From the NCBI RefSeq assembly GCF_041820985.1, contig NZ_JBGUAU010000025.1, positions 1 to 64,000 of the forward strand: DNA of 64,000 nucleotides, written 5' to 3'. Source of the DNA: Evansella sp041820985 (GTDB taxonomy: Bacteria; Bacillota; Bacilli; Bacillales; Salisediminibacteriaceae). Shown here in pieces: positions 17,362 through 24,930 of this stretch. The position numbers and the translations under genes were made by a program. The first letter of the stretch is position 1. Each line of letters starts with the position of its first letter. The notes below the pieces were generated by a model, which ran no database searches, was not told the DNA's origin, and saw only the letters and a program-made list of their open reading frames with translations.

Positions 17362-17546
17362 GGCTGTGTTAAAGGATAATGTTGATATATCTATACAATG
17401 TTGATTTTTACGGAAGGTGCGAGACTCCTGTGTGAAAAGCGGAAAAGGCGAGACCCCGCAGGGAGGTAACGACCGAGGAGGCTTGCGGTTCGCCCTAGGA
17501 AAGCGAGCAACCTGTAGTAAAATCAACATCTAAGTTTAACAGAGCC
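17362..17546. repeat. GC-richer intergenic repeat with inverted termini (type E)
   Basis: The outer arms GGCTGTGTTAAA (17362) and TTTAACAGAGCC (end) are inverted, as are the inner ATGTTGATTTTTA and TAAAATCAACAT. The middle contains AGGCGAGACCCCGCAGG and CGAGGAGGCTTGC, the same core as the repeats at 37080-37325 and, in part, 21579-21824. It fills the gap between the SinI-like gene and the converging short SinR-like gene. It is non-coding. Confidence 0.8.
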
Positions 17547-17673
17547 AAAGTTAAAAAGCGTAAGTTATGACTAGTAACCTTGTAATAATAAGCAATATGT
17601 ATGGATGCTTAATTTGGCGCATGTAGATAAAAGGATATAAAAATTCACACATAGAATTATACGATTTTTGATC

Positions 17674-17901
17674 TTACTGATAATCCTCTATAGAGGATGA
17701 TTTTTCATCAAAAGAGGATAGAATTGTTATTGGTAAATTTAATGAATGAAAGATTCTTTTAATAACATCTATCGATGGGTTTTTTTTCATTCCACGTTCA
17801 ATATAACTTAAATAAGATTTTGAAACTCCTGTCATTCTTGATAACTCCGATAATGAAATTCCTTTTTCTTTTCTCCGTCTTCGAATAATATCTCCAATCA
17901 T
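17674..17901 (-). CDS. DNA-binding-only SinR/SlrR-like regulator
   Basis: This 75-aa protein is a Xre-type helix-turn-helix: MIGDIIRRRRKEKGISLSEL, then TGVSKSYLSYIERG and NPSIDVIKRIF. It matches the DNA-binding half of SinR and SlrR closely. It stops at about residue 70 and lacks the SinI-like dimerisation region, so it may not be controllable by SinI. The ATG follows GGAAGGAGGCGTGTG. A TTGTTCATTATAT site resembling the SinR-type operators lies 36 nt upstream of the start, which suggests auto- or cross-regulation. It is too neat (own ribosome site, clean stop) to be called a fragment with certainty. Confidence 0.8.
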   Translation of the reverse strand: MIGDIIRRRRKEKGISLSELSRMTGVSKSYLSYIERGMKKNPSIDVIKRIFHSLNLPITILSSFDEKSSSIEDYQ

Positions 17902-17934
17902 CACACGCCTCCTTCCATATCTTTATATTACACC

Positions 17935-17950
17935 CTTGTTCATTATATCG
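17935..17950 (-). promoter_or_regulatory. Candidate SinR-family operator half-site upstream of the short regulator
   Basis: CTTGTTCATTATATC shares TTGTTCATTA with the inverted repeat at 18017-18050. It is a single half-site and therefore only weak evidence. Confidence 0.4.
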
Positions 17951-18016
17951 CACATTAAGTATTTTATAAAGAATGAAAAAAAAAGAAATCATGAGTAAAT
18001 ACGATATAATGGATGT

Positions 18017-18050
18017 TTTTTGTTCATTAAATAGAAAAAATGAACAAAAA
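18017..18050. promoter_or_regulatory. Candidate SinR-family operator (inverted repeat)
   Basis: TTTTTGTTCATT (18017-18028) and AATGAACAAAAA (18039-18050) are perfect inverted half-sites separated by 10 bp. The left half plus spacer reads TTTGTTCATTAAATAGAA, close to the B. subtilis SinR dyad TTTGTTCTCTAAAGAGAAC. It lies in the 338-bp region between the two SinR-like genes, upstream of the short one. Confidence 0.6.
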
Positions 18051-18211
18051 TAAGATTTTTTTATAATACTTCTAATATGGAACTGGTGAAAGAAACTGGA
18101 AAAAATGCTTATGTTATAAAAGACGTGAGTTTTTAGAGGTTAGTTAATAAGAGGTTAGGGAGTGTTATGATTATTCAAATAAGAGATGGTGGCATTAATC
18201 AAGTAAGAAAA

Positions 18212-18240
18212 ATAAAAAGACCTCAGCTTGAGAGATCTTT
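18212..18240 (-). terminator. Terminator of sinR
   Basis: On the minus strand AGATCTCTC, an AAGCT loop and GAGGTCT are followed by TTTTTATTTT. The stem has one bulge. Confidence 0.6.
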
Positions 18241-18572
18241 TATTTTTGCTTTAGTTTCCATTTGTTATATTCTAGAAAATCACGAAATTCTTCTTTAGAT
18301 ACTCCTGAATCCATTGCTTCTTGTACGAGAACTTTCCACTCAGTATCAAGATCTTCTGTTAAAGAGGTATCAGTTACATTATCTTTTATTAAATGATCAA
18401 TAGATATATTTAAAACAACTGCGACCTTTTCTAAGAATTGTACAGAAGGGTTTGTTTGAATATTCCTTTCTAGTGCACTTAAATAGGATTTGGCTACTCC
18501 AGCTCTTTCGGCTAATTCAGTTAATGTCATACCAGATTCTTTACGATATTTTTTTACTCGTTCTCCTATCAT
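18240..18572 (-). CDS. sinR: Biofilm master repressor SinR
   Basis: The 110-aa protein (B. subtilis SinR is 111) has both domains. The N-terminal Xre helix-turn-helix is MIGERVKKYRKESGMTL, then AERAGVAKSYLSALERN and QTNPSVQFLEKVA. The C-terminal SinI-like dimerisation hook is LDTEWKVLVQEAMDSGVS then KEEFRDFLEYNKWK. SinR is known to repress exopolysaccharide and matrix genes and to be titrated by SinI. The ATG follows AAAGGAGAAGAGATA. Unlike B. subtilis, sinI is not directly upstream: the SinI-like gene is 0.9 kb away on the other strand behind a c-di-GMP riboswitch. Confidence 0.92.
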   Translation of the reverse strand: MIGERVKKYRKESGMTLTELAERAGVAKSYLSALERNIQTNPSVQFLEKVAVVLNISIDHLIKDNVTDTSLTEDLDTEWKVLVQEAMDSGVSKEEFRDFLEYNKWKLKQK

Positions 18573-18722
18573 TATCTCTTCTCCTTTAACGGTTTCACTT
18601 TGTATTGTAACATACCCTATATGCATTCTATATTATATTTCTTATATTCGTACTATGTAAGGTAAGAATGTCCGTTGTATATCTAATTTTAGAAAAATGT
18701 ATATATATATAAATATAGCACA

Positions 18723-18740
18723 TTTTTGTTCAGTAAATAG
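18723..18740 (-). promoter_or_regulatory. Candidate SinR operator upstream of sinR
   Basis: TTTTTGTTCAGTAAATAG differs at one position from TTTTTGTTCATTAAATAG at 18017. It is 150 bp upstream of the sinR start codon. The recurrence of an 18-bp word in front of both regulator genes suggests a shared operator, perhaps for auto-repression. Confidence 0.5.
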
Positions 18741-18902
18741 CACAAATCTTAGTAAAGAGGAAAATAATTAGTTTTTCTTTTATTCATTGCATTGAAAACA
18801 AATACATGTGCTCTCCAGAAGCTACTATGCACATTGCTTGGAGAGCGCGTAAAGATTACAGTTAATAAGTTGCCAGTCAGTTTTTTAATACATTTTTATA
18901 CA

Positions 18903-19682
18903 TTAGTTAGAATCCATTGATGACGAACGAGCTGGTATTCCTTTAAATACGTTAAATAAAATAACAAAAGCAATTCCCCAGTAAATGGTGAATGCAATAG
19001 GGATTTGTAGATATAATATGTCGAAAATAGCGAATAAAATCGTCGGCAAAGTAACAATATAGGCAGATAAAGTCCAATTTTGTTTATAGCTTAAATTTGT
19101 TTTCCTCTTTTTATTCAAAATAATAGCTAAAACAGAAAGAGCGAAAATACCAACGAATTTGGAAGCAGTTAAATACAAGTACATAAAGACGGATAAAAGA
19201 CCAATAAGGAGTGGAAGAATACCACTGACGCTATCAACTAAAGATACTAGTTCAGATTTAGTGAAGTTCAGACCAAACTCCTGATAATGAAAAGATTCTT
19301 GTATTCCACCAGAAATGAAAATAGCTTCTCGTTCCAAGATTGCAAAAGCAGATTCATACTCGCTAATGTCGTTTGCAGTGACATTACCAGAAGGGTCGAA
19401 TATAATAACATCCTCATCTTCATTAATAATGATGGGGTCACTATTTTCTGCATGAAGTACACCATTGACAATCTCAAAATCAGGGAATGTTTCTGTAAGA
19501 TGAAATTCCGTTTTTACGAAAAATGAGTTTATCCCAGAACCTAACATAAAGGAAGGTGGAATTGAAACAATAAGCATGAGAGTGAATACATAAAGAATTG
19601 TTTTGCCAATCTTTTGGTACCTAAAAGTAGATATCGTAGAGGGCGAGTACAAGCTTTTTAGTAATTGTTGAAATATGTTCAT
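18903..19682 (-). CDS. yqgB: DUF1189 membrane protein (YqgB)
   Basis: This 259-aa protein starts with FQQLLKSLYSPSTISTFRYQ and a first membrane segment, has an extracytoplasmic domain of about 110 residues containing DVIIFDPSGN, then four more membrane segments. That is the DUF1189 layout, and gene order next to the sodA/yqgE/pbpA block matches B. subtilis yqgB. The ATG is preceded by AAAGGAG. Function unknown; related proteins have been linked to maltodextrin or envelope systems only by context. Confidence 0.8.
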   Translation of the reverse strand: MNIFQQLLKSLYSPSTISTFRYQKIGKTILYVFTLMLIVSIPPSFMLGSGINSFFVKTEFHLTETFPDFEIVNGVLHAENSDPIIINEDEDVIIFDPSGNVTANDISEYESAFAILEREAIFISGGIQESFHYQEFGLNFTKSELVSLVDSVSGILPLLIGLLSVFMYLYLTASKFVGIFALSVLAIILNKKRKTNLSYKQNWTLSAYIVTLPTILFAIFDILYLQIPIAFTIYWGIAFVILFNVFKGIPARSSSMDSN

Positions 19683-19841
19683 ATTATTGGCTCCTTTGAA
19701 TTTATCCTTCAATATATATGATGAGGAAAAGCTTTATGTCTAAGATAACATATTTTTTATGATCTTTTTAACAAAATATATTAAATAACTATTTGATTTT
19801 TTGTCGAAAACATGTAGGATTATGAATGTTAAATAAAAAAC

Positions 19842-19880
19842 TTAACAAAATCTTTACAATTCATTAACAAACAATTAACA
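19842..19880 (+). promoter_or_regulatory. Pho box (four direct repeats) ahead of the Na/Pi cotransporter
   Basis: TTAACA (19842), TTTACA (19853), TTAACA (19864) and TTAACA (19875) are spaced by exactly 5 bp, i.e. an 11-bp period, as in B. subtilis PhoP binding sites TT(A/C/T)A(C/T)A. A possible -10 TAGTAT at 19890 is 9 bp beyond the last repeat, the geometry of a PhoP-activated promoter. Confidence 0.85.
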
Positions 19881-19915
19881 TTCGAGATTTAGTATTGGGT
19901 AAGTGACGAACTAAC

Positions 19916-21571
19916 ATGAATAATGTTGAAAACAAGGGGATGAGTTTTTTGGAATTGAGAGATATTCTATTTATGTTTTTTGGTGGATTAGCAATATTTT
20001 TATTTGGAATTAAATATATGGGGGATGGTCTTCAAAAAACAGCTGGAGACAGACTTCGTGAAATATTAGATAAATTTACAAGTAATCCTGTTATGGGTGT
20101 ATTAGCAGGTATTATTGTAACAGTTCTCTTGCAAACATCTACAGGTACAACGGTTTTAGCAATTGGACTTGTTAATGCTGGTTTTATGACATTACGTCAA
20201 TCAATCGGTGTAATTATGGGAGCAAATATTGGAACGACGATCACAGCATTTATCATCGGTCTTAAAATTTCAGACTATGCTTTACCAATTATTGCGGTGG
20301 GAACATTTCTTATCTTCTTTATAAAAAACAAAAGAGCCAATAACATTGGACAAGTTTTCTTCGGGTTTGGTGCATTGTTTTACGGACTTAGTTTGATGGG
20401 GAACGGGCTTAAGCCATTGAGGGAGTTAGAGGTGTTTGCAGAACTAACCGTTTCAATGAGTGAAAATCCATTCTTAGGGGTATTAATTGGTACCATTTTT
20501 ACTGTTGCTGTTCAAAGCTCATCAGCTTCTATAGGTCTTTTACAGCAACTGTATTCACAAGAGGCAATGGAATTAAGTGCTGCACTTCCAGTTCTTTTTG
20601 GTGACAATATTGGTACAACCATTACAGCAGTTTTAGCTGCGTTAGGTGCATCCATTGCTGCAAAACGAGCTGCATTAACACATGTTATCTTTAACGTAAT
20701 TGGAACAATCATTGTTCTAATAATATTGGATTTGTATATTCCTTTTATCGCTTGGTTAGAAAAGATTTGGAATTTAAATCCGGAAATGACTATTGCTGTT
20801 GCTCATGGGATTTTTAACTTCTCTAATGTCTTGATTCAACTACCTTTTATTGGATTGCTAGCCCTAATTGTTACAAAAATCATACCTGGAAACGAGACAG
20901 TCATAGAATATAAAGCACAGCACTTAGATCCAGCACTTATTCAACAATCATCAGCAATTGCGTTGGGACAAGCAAAGAAAGAAACATTACGAATGGCTGA
21001 GCTTTCTGAACAAGGACTTGTAGAAACATCTAAATTTGTTAAAAATAAACAAAAACGACACGCTGAATTAACATACCAATTTGAAGATGCAATAAATAAT
21101 TTAGATAGAAAAATTACAGATTATCTTATAAAAATTTCTGCTAATTCGTTATCGGCACATGATTCTGCAACACACTCTATGCTAATGGATACTGTTCGTG
21201 ATATTGAGCGTGTAGGAGATCATATGGAGAACATCATTGAGCTAGCAGAATATCAGATTACAAACAAAGTGAAAGTATCAGGACTAGCATTAGATGACTT
21301 AAATGAAATGTTTGATTTAACGATTGATGCTTTAAGACAAGCAATTCGAGCTTTAGAGAATAACGATATAGGAGAAGCGAGAGCTGTGATTTTAAAAGAA
21401 GAGAAGATTGATAAAATGGAGCGACAATTACGTAAGAAACACATTATTCGTTTGAATGAAGGGAAATGTGAAGCATCTGCAGGTATCATTTTTGTAGATA
21501 TGATTAGTAATTTAGAACGTATTGGAGATCATGCGTTAAATATTGCAGAAGCGGTAATTGGAGAAGAATAG
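19916..21571 (+). CDS. Na+/Pi-cotransporter family protein with PhoU domain (NptA)
   Basis: The 551-aa protein has two Na/Pi-cotransporter repeats, each with the QSS-type motif: LQTSTGTTV near residue 75 and VQSSSASIG near 200. About nine membrane segments are followed by a C-terminal PhoU-like helical domain (DTVRDIERVGDHMENI and ISNLERIGDHALNIAE). It would import phosphate driven by sodium. A near-perfect Pho box just upstream predicts induction on phosphate starvation. The start is uncertain: ATG 19916 has a poor ribosome site, while TTG 19949 has AGGGG nine bases before it and gives the N-terminus MELRDILFMFF typical of homologues. Confidence 0.88.
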   Translation: MNNVENKGMSFLELRDILFMFFGGLAIFLFGIKYMGDGLQKTAGDRLREILDKFTSNPVMGVLAGIIVTVLLQTSTGTTVLAIGLVNAGFMTLRQSIGVIMGANIGTTITAFIIGLKISDYALPIIAVGTFLIFFIKNKRANNIGQVFFGFGALFYGLSLMGNGLKPLRELEVFAELTVSMSENPFLGVLIGTIFTVAVQSSSASIGLLQQLYSQEAMELSAALPVLFGDNIGTTITAVLAALGASIAAKRAALTHVIFNVIGTIIVLIILDLYIPFIAWLEKIWNLNPEMTIAVAHGIFNFSNVLIQLPFIGLLALIVTKIIPGNETVIEYKAQHLDPALIQQSSAIALGQAKKETLRMAELSEQGLVETSKFVKNKQKRHAELTYQFEDAINNLDRKITDYLIKISANSLSAHDSATHSMLMDTVRDIERVGDHMENIIELAEYQITNKVKVSGLALDDLNEMFDLTIDALRQAIRALENNDIGEARAVILKEEKIDKMERQLRKKHIIRLNEGKCEASAGIIFVDMISNLERIGDHALNIAEAVIGEE

Positions 21572-21578
21572 AAATGGT

Positions 21579-21824
21579 AGAGGCTGGGGCCATAACGAAA
21601 GTGTAAATCTGAGAACACGAACGATAGGTATCCTTAGTGGAGGAAATATACGATGACTCCGGCGGGATCAAAAGGCAAGGGTGAGACCCCAGGAGTGCTT
21701 CAGCACTCGACGGCTCACCAGCCGCCCGCGGAACGCGAAGTATATTTCCTTAGAGAATACTATACGCAAGTATCATTTCGTTCGGATTTCTCAGCGATGG
21801 AAACACTTTTGTCTCAGCCTCTTT
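21579..21824. repeat. Intergenic repeat with inverted termini (type D)
   Basis: AGAGGCTG at the left end and CAGCCTCTTT at the right end are inverted, as are AAGTGTAAATCTGAGAA and TTCTCAGCGATGGAAACACTT. The centre has GGTGAGACCCCAGGAG and GACGGCTCACC, a variant of the core in the type E and TIR repeats, plus GGAAATATAC/GTATATTTCC arms. It is non-coding and lies between nptA and the tRNA cluster. Transcribed left to right it could also terminate nptA. Confidence 0.78.
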
Positions 21825-21885
21825 CTTATTTATTATGTTCATATATAAAATCATAAAAATATTGTATATTTTTCTAGTTACTATA

Positions 21886-21915
21886 TTGACTTATTTTAAT
21901 AATACATGCTATTAT
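21886..21915 (+). promoter_or_regulatory. Promoter of the tRNA cluster
   Basis: TTGACT, 18 bp, TATTAT, placing the start about 25 bp ahead of the first tRNA. Confidence 0.65.
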
Positions 21916-21947
21916 AGTCTTTGTCGCTGATTAATTTAGATATATAT

Positions 21948-22024
21948 GGCGGTGTAGCTCAGCTGGCTAGAGCGTACGGTTCATACCCGTGAGGTCGGGG
22001 GTTCGATCCCCTCCGCCGCTACCA
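21948..22024 (+). tRNA. tRNA-Met (CAT), elongator type
   Basis: A 77-nt cloverleaf with encoded CCA. The acceptor GGCGGTG pairs with CGCCGCT-side bases, D-arm AGCTCAGCTGGCTAGAGC, anticodon loop TTCATAC (anticodon CAT) and T-arm GGGGGTTCGATCCCC. The body GGCGGTGTAGCTCAGCTGG is that of the Bacillus elongator Met tRNA. Confidence 0.92.
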
Positions 22025-22038
22025 TATAATACCATGTT

Positions 22039-22115
22039 GGACCCTTAGCTCAGTTGGTTAGAGCAACCGGCTCATAACCGGTTGGTCGTAGGTTCGAGTC
22101 CTACAGGGTCCACCA
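22039..22115 (+). tRNA. tRNA with anticodon CAT, probably tRNA-Ile2 (lysidine)
   Basis: A 77-nt cloverleaf with CCA, acceptor GGACCCT/AGGGTCC, anticodon stem CCGG/CCGG around CTCATAA, and T-arm CGTAGGTTCGAGTCCTACA. Compared with the adjacent elongator Met, the acceptor and anticodon arm resemble the minor Ile tRNA whose C34 is modified to lysidine, so it would read AUA. Identity by body sequence, not by anticodon. Confidence 0.85.
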
Positions 22116-22127
22116 AACTCAATACGC

Positions 22128-22220
22128 GGAGGAATACCCAAGTCCGGCTGAAGGGATCGGTCTTGAAAACCGACAGGGGTGTTAAAGCCCGCGGGGGTTC
22201 GAATCCCTCTTCCTCCGCCA
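22128..22220 (+). tRNA. tRNA-Ser (TGA)
   Basis: A 93-nt class II tRNA with a long variable arm (GGGGTGTTAAAGCCC), acceptor GGAGGAA/TTCCTCC, anticodon loop TCTTGAAAA (anticodon TGA) and encoded GCCA end. Confidence 0.95.
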
Positions 22221-22232
22221 TATTCCGTACAT

Positions 22233-22279
22233 AACGATCTATGTGTTTGTTCTTTACAAGCATATAGATCGTTTTTTTA
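22233..22279 (+). terminator. Terminator of the tRNA cluster
   Basis: AACGATCTATGTG and CATATAGATCGTT form the stem; T7 follows. Confidence 0.85.
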
Positions 22280-22337
22280 TTTCATCTTATTTATAATAAT
22301 GGTAATACCCTTTGAAAGACCAGAAAGGAAGAGTTGT

Positions 22338-22670
22338 ATGTATATTGAAATAACAGAAAAAGCATATACTATGTTGCTAAAACAAAGTAGTACGTTAAAA
22401 AGGAATAACTTAGCACTAATGTACGATTATGATGGATGTGGATGTGTTGTAAGTGGAGTGATTCATTTGGTTGAGATAATCGAACCAACGGAGAGATTTG
22501 TTCAAGGGACCACAAATATTGATACAATACCAATTTGGTATGAAAAACAATATGAATGGGTTTATGATGAGAGAATGGTTGTTGATTTTGTGGACGCAAG
22601 TAATAGCTACCGTTTAAAGAGTGACAACCAAATCTTCAATTCAAGAATGAAATTTATTACTAAAATCTAA
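22338..22670 (+). CDS. HesB/YqkB-like iron-sulfur assembly family protein
   Basis: This 110-aa protein has the compact beta-rich fold of the YqkB-type HesB family, with the conserved YDYDGCGCVVSGV motif (two neighbouring cysteines) and the C-terminal LKSDNQIFNSRMKF pattern seen in B. subtilis YqkB (LKSPNQILNPRMSF). Canonical A-type carriers have a C-terminal CxC that is absent here, so iron-sulfur binding is uncertain. AAGGAAGAG precedes the ATG. It stands between the tRNA cluster and sodA. Confidence 0.75.
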   Translation: MYIEITEKAYTMLLKQSSTLKRNNLALMYDYDGCGCVVSGVIHLVEIIEPTERFVQGTTNIDTIPIWYEKQYEWVYDERMVVDFVDASNSYRLKSDNQIFNSRMKFITKI

Positions 22671-22865
22671 AAGTACTATATTTTTTATTTGATTTTTGAG
22701 GTTTATTATTTGAAACCGAAGGGTAATTCTGATAATGTAAATCTTGAAAAGATTACTACTTTTAGCAATATGTTTAAGGTAGTTTCCAAATGGATGGTAA
22801 TAGCGCTCAATCAAGCGCTTATATCATATATTTACATATTTAACTATTACAAGGAGGAGATACAA

Positions 22866-23471
22866 ATGGCTTTTACACTACCAGAACTACCATATGCACA
22901 CAACGCACTTGAACCACACATTGATGAAACAACTATGAAAATTCATCACGGGAAACATCACAACACATATGTAACAAAACTAAATGATGCACTTGAAGGA
23001 ACAGACTTCCAAGGGAAAAGTTTAGAAGAATTACTAACGAACCTTGATGCACTTCCAGAAAGCATACGAGGAGCAGTTCGTAATAACGGTGGCGGGCATT
23101 ATAACCACACGTTATTCTGGGAAATCATGGTTCCAAACGGTGGGGGAGCTCCTACTGGTGAATTAGCTAGTGCTATTGATGAAGCATTTGGAAGCTTTGA
23201 TAAATTCAAAGAGGAATTCAAAAATGCTGCATTAACTCGTTTTGGATCTGGTTGGTCTTGGCTTGTAGTAGATAGTGGCAAGCTATCAGTAACAAGCACA
23301 CCAAACCAAGACACACCTATTATGGAAGGAAAGACTGCTATCCTAGGTGTTGATGTGTGGGAGCATGCTTACTACTTAAAGTATCAAAACTTACGCCCTG
23401 ATTATGTTGACGCATTCTTTAATGTTGTAAATTGGGACGAAGTAGCGAAGCGTTTTGCAGCAGCAAAATAA
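22866..23471 (+). CDS. sodA: Superoxide dismutase, Mn/Fe family (SodA)
   Basis: The 201-aa cytoplasmic enzyme converts superoxide to peroxide and oxygen. Metal ligands are visible: His27 in MKIHHGKHH, His in GHYNHTLFW, and Asp and His in VDVWEHAYYLKYQNLRP. The GGAP-region and the Gly at GGGGAP favour the Mn form usual in bacilli. AAGGAGGAGATACAA precedes the ATG. The region 22680-22860 upstream contains an AGCGCTCAATCAAGCGCT imperfect palindrome whose role is unclear. Confidence 0.95.
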   Translation: MAFTLPELPYAHNALEPHIDETTMKIHHGKHHNTYVTKLNDALEGTDFQGKSLEELLTNLDALPESIRGAVRNNGGGHYNHTLFWEIMVPNGGGAPTGELASAIDEAFGSFDKFKEEFKNAALTRFGSGWSWLVVDSGKLSVTSTPNQDTPIMEGKTAILGVDVWEHAYYLKYQNLRPDYVDAFFNVVNWDEVAKRFAAAK

Positions 23472-23479
23472 GAAAGATT

Positions 23480-23511
23480 ACTGGCTATCCATTGGGTGGC
23501 CAGTTTTTTTA
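23480..23511 (+). terminator. Terminator after sodA
   Basis: ACTGGC and GCCAGT with an inner imperfect stem, followed by T7. Confidence 0.82.
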
Positions 23512-23585
23512 TAGTACAGCCCGGTGAATATCCTTTTGTTAATGGCGCACAATAAGTTGTGTCACTGCAAAAGGAGAGTCTGCTA

Positions 23586-24824
23586 ATGAAGAAGTGGGTT
23601 CAAAAAATGGTTGGTGATATTGAGTTAAACAAGGATCTAAATGTCCTCCTTATAATTGGGGGCTTGTATGCACTCAGTATTGCCTTATCAAACACTTTCG
23701 TAAATGTATACTTATGGAAACAGTCTGGTGAGTTTATTGATTTAGCTCATTACAATTTATCGGTAGTTGTAATGCAGCCAATAACCTTTCTTTTAGCTGG
23801 TAGATGGGCAAAGAAGATTGATCGGGTAATCGTTCTTAGATTGGGCGTTACTTTCTTATCAATCTTTTTCTTTACTGTCTTATTTTTGGGGGAAAATGCA
23901 GGGGATTTTCTCATTTTGTTAGGAGGTTTATTAGGAATTGGTGCCGGTTTTTATTGGCTTTCGTTTAATGTATTAACGTTTGAAATTACGGAACCTGAAA
24001 CTCGGGATTTCTTTAATGGATTCTTAGGGTTACTCAATTCATTCGCTGGAATGATTGGTCCAATAAGTGCGGGATTTCTTATTACAAATATGGAAAAGCT
24101 AATAGGCTATCGTGTAATATTCGCTATTTCCTTAGGATTATTTGTAACAGCTGTTATTTTGAGTTTCTTTTTGAACAGACGGTCTGCGAAAGGGCAATAC
24201 CACCTAATAGATGTTTTTAAGGTAAGGAAAGATAACTTGAATTGGAAAAGAATCACGAGAGCTAACTTTTTCCAAGGACTTCGTGAAGGAAGCTTTGTTT
24301 TTGTTATTGTTGTATGGGTTTATGTATCCACAGGCAGCGAGCTTGCAATAGGTACGTACGGACTAATAGCATCTGCTGTATCCTTCGTTTGTTATTACTT
24401 TGTAGGCAGGTTTATAAAACCTCAATATCGAAAAAGATCGATCCTTGTTGCAGGATTAATTCTATATGCAGCAATTTTTATTATCGTGTTCGATGTTACC
24501 TTTACGAAGTTGATTCTGTACGGAATAACTATCTCCATTGCTTATCCTCTATTACTTGTTCCATATGCTTCCCTATCTTATGACGTTATAGGTAGTGCAT
24601 GGAAAGCTGCAGAAATGAGAGTAGAATATATTGTAATAAGAGAACTTTTTATTAATAGTGGTCGAATCACCTCAATCTTAACGCTAATAGCATTCATTTC
24701 CTTCCTAGGTGAGGATAAAGGGATCCCAATTGCTTTAGCGATATTAGGGTTAGGACATACTATCATTTACTGGTGTATTCGTAAGATTGACTTATCTACA
24801 ATTAGACATCGGGAAAATGTCTAA
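23586..24824 (+). CDS. yqgE: Major facilitator superfamily transporter (YqgE-like)
   Basis: This 412-aa protein has about twelve membrane segments, with a loop GRWAKKIDRVIVLRLG between segments 2 and 3 resembling the MFS motif A and a central cytoplasmic loop near residue 200. The sodA - MFS - pbpA order is that of B. subtilis yqgD-yqgE-yqgF. The substrate is unknown. AAAGGAGAG precedes the ATG. Confidence 0.82.
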   Translation: MKKWVQKMVGDIELNKDLNVLLIIGGLYALSIALSNTFVNVYLWKQSGEFIDLAHYNLSVVVMQPITFLLAGRWAKKIDRVIVLRLGVTFLSIFFFTVLFLGENAGDFLILLGGLLGIGAGFYWLSFNVLTFEITEPETRDFFNGFLGLLNSFAGMIGPISAGFLITNMEKLIGYRVIFAISLGLFVTAVILSFFLNRRSAKGQYHLIDVFKVRKDNLNWKRITRANFFQGLREGSFVFVIVVWVYVSTGSELAIGTYGLIASAVSFVCYYFVGRFIKPQYRKRSILVAGLILYAAIFIIVFDVTFTKLILYGITISIAYPLLLVPYASLSYDVIGSAWKAAEMRVEYIVIRELFINSGRITSILTLIAFISFLGEDKGIPIALAILGLGHTIIYWCIRKIDLSTIRHRENV

Positions 24825-24896
24825 TAAATTTAATGGTATTGGCGTAAAAATTTTCTGTCATCACTTAGCACTCACAGACTTTTTCTAGAACTTTCA

Positions 24897-24924
24897 TTGA
24901 AAATATGTTCGATTATGATATAAT
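24897..24924 (+). promoter_or_regulatory. Promoter of the 6S RNA gene
   Basis: TTGAAA, 16 bp, TATAAT, placing transcription start near 24931. Confidence 0.8.
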
Positions 24925-24930
24925 ACTAGT

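Noticed and set aside
18168..18300. Short plus-strand ORF before sinR end (MIIQIRDGG...)
   Set aside because: It continues into the antisense of sinR through its terminator and is not preceded by a convincing ribosome site.
22072..22263. Minus-strand ORF across the tRNA-Ile and tRNA-Ser genes
   Set aside because: It is the usual spurious translation of tRNA genes (EEGFEPPRAL type) with no ribosome site.
22780..22830. MntR-like site upstream of sodA
   Set aside because: Only the TTTAAGG part matches; the rest is not consistent with the MntR dyad.
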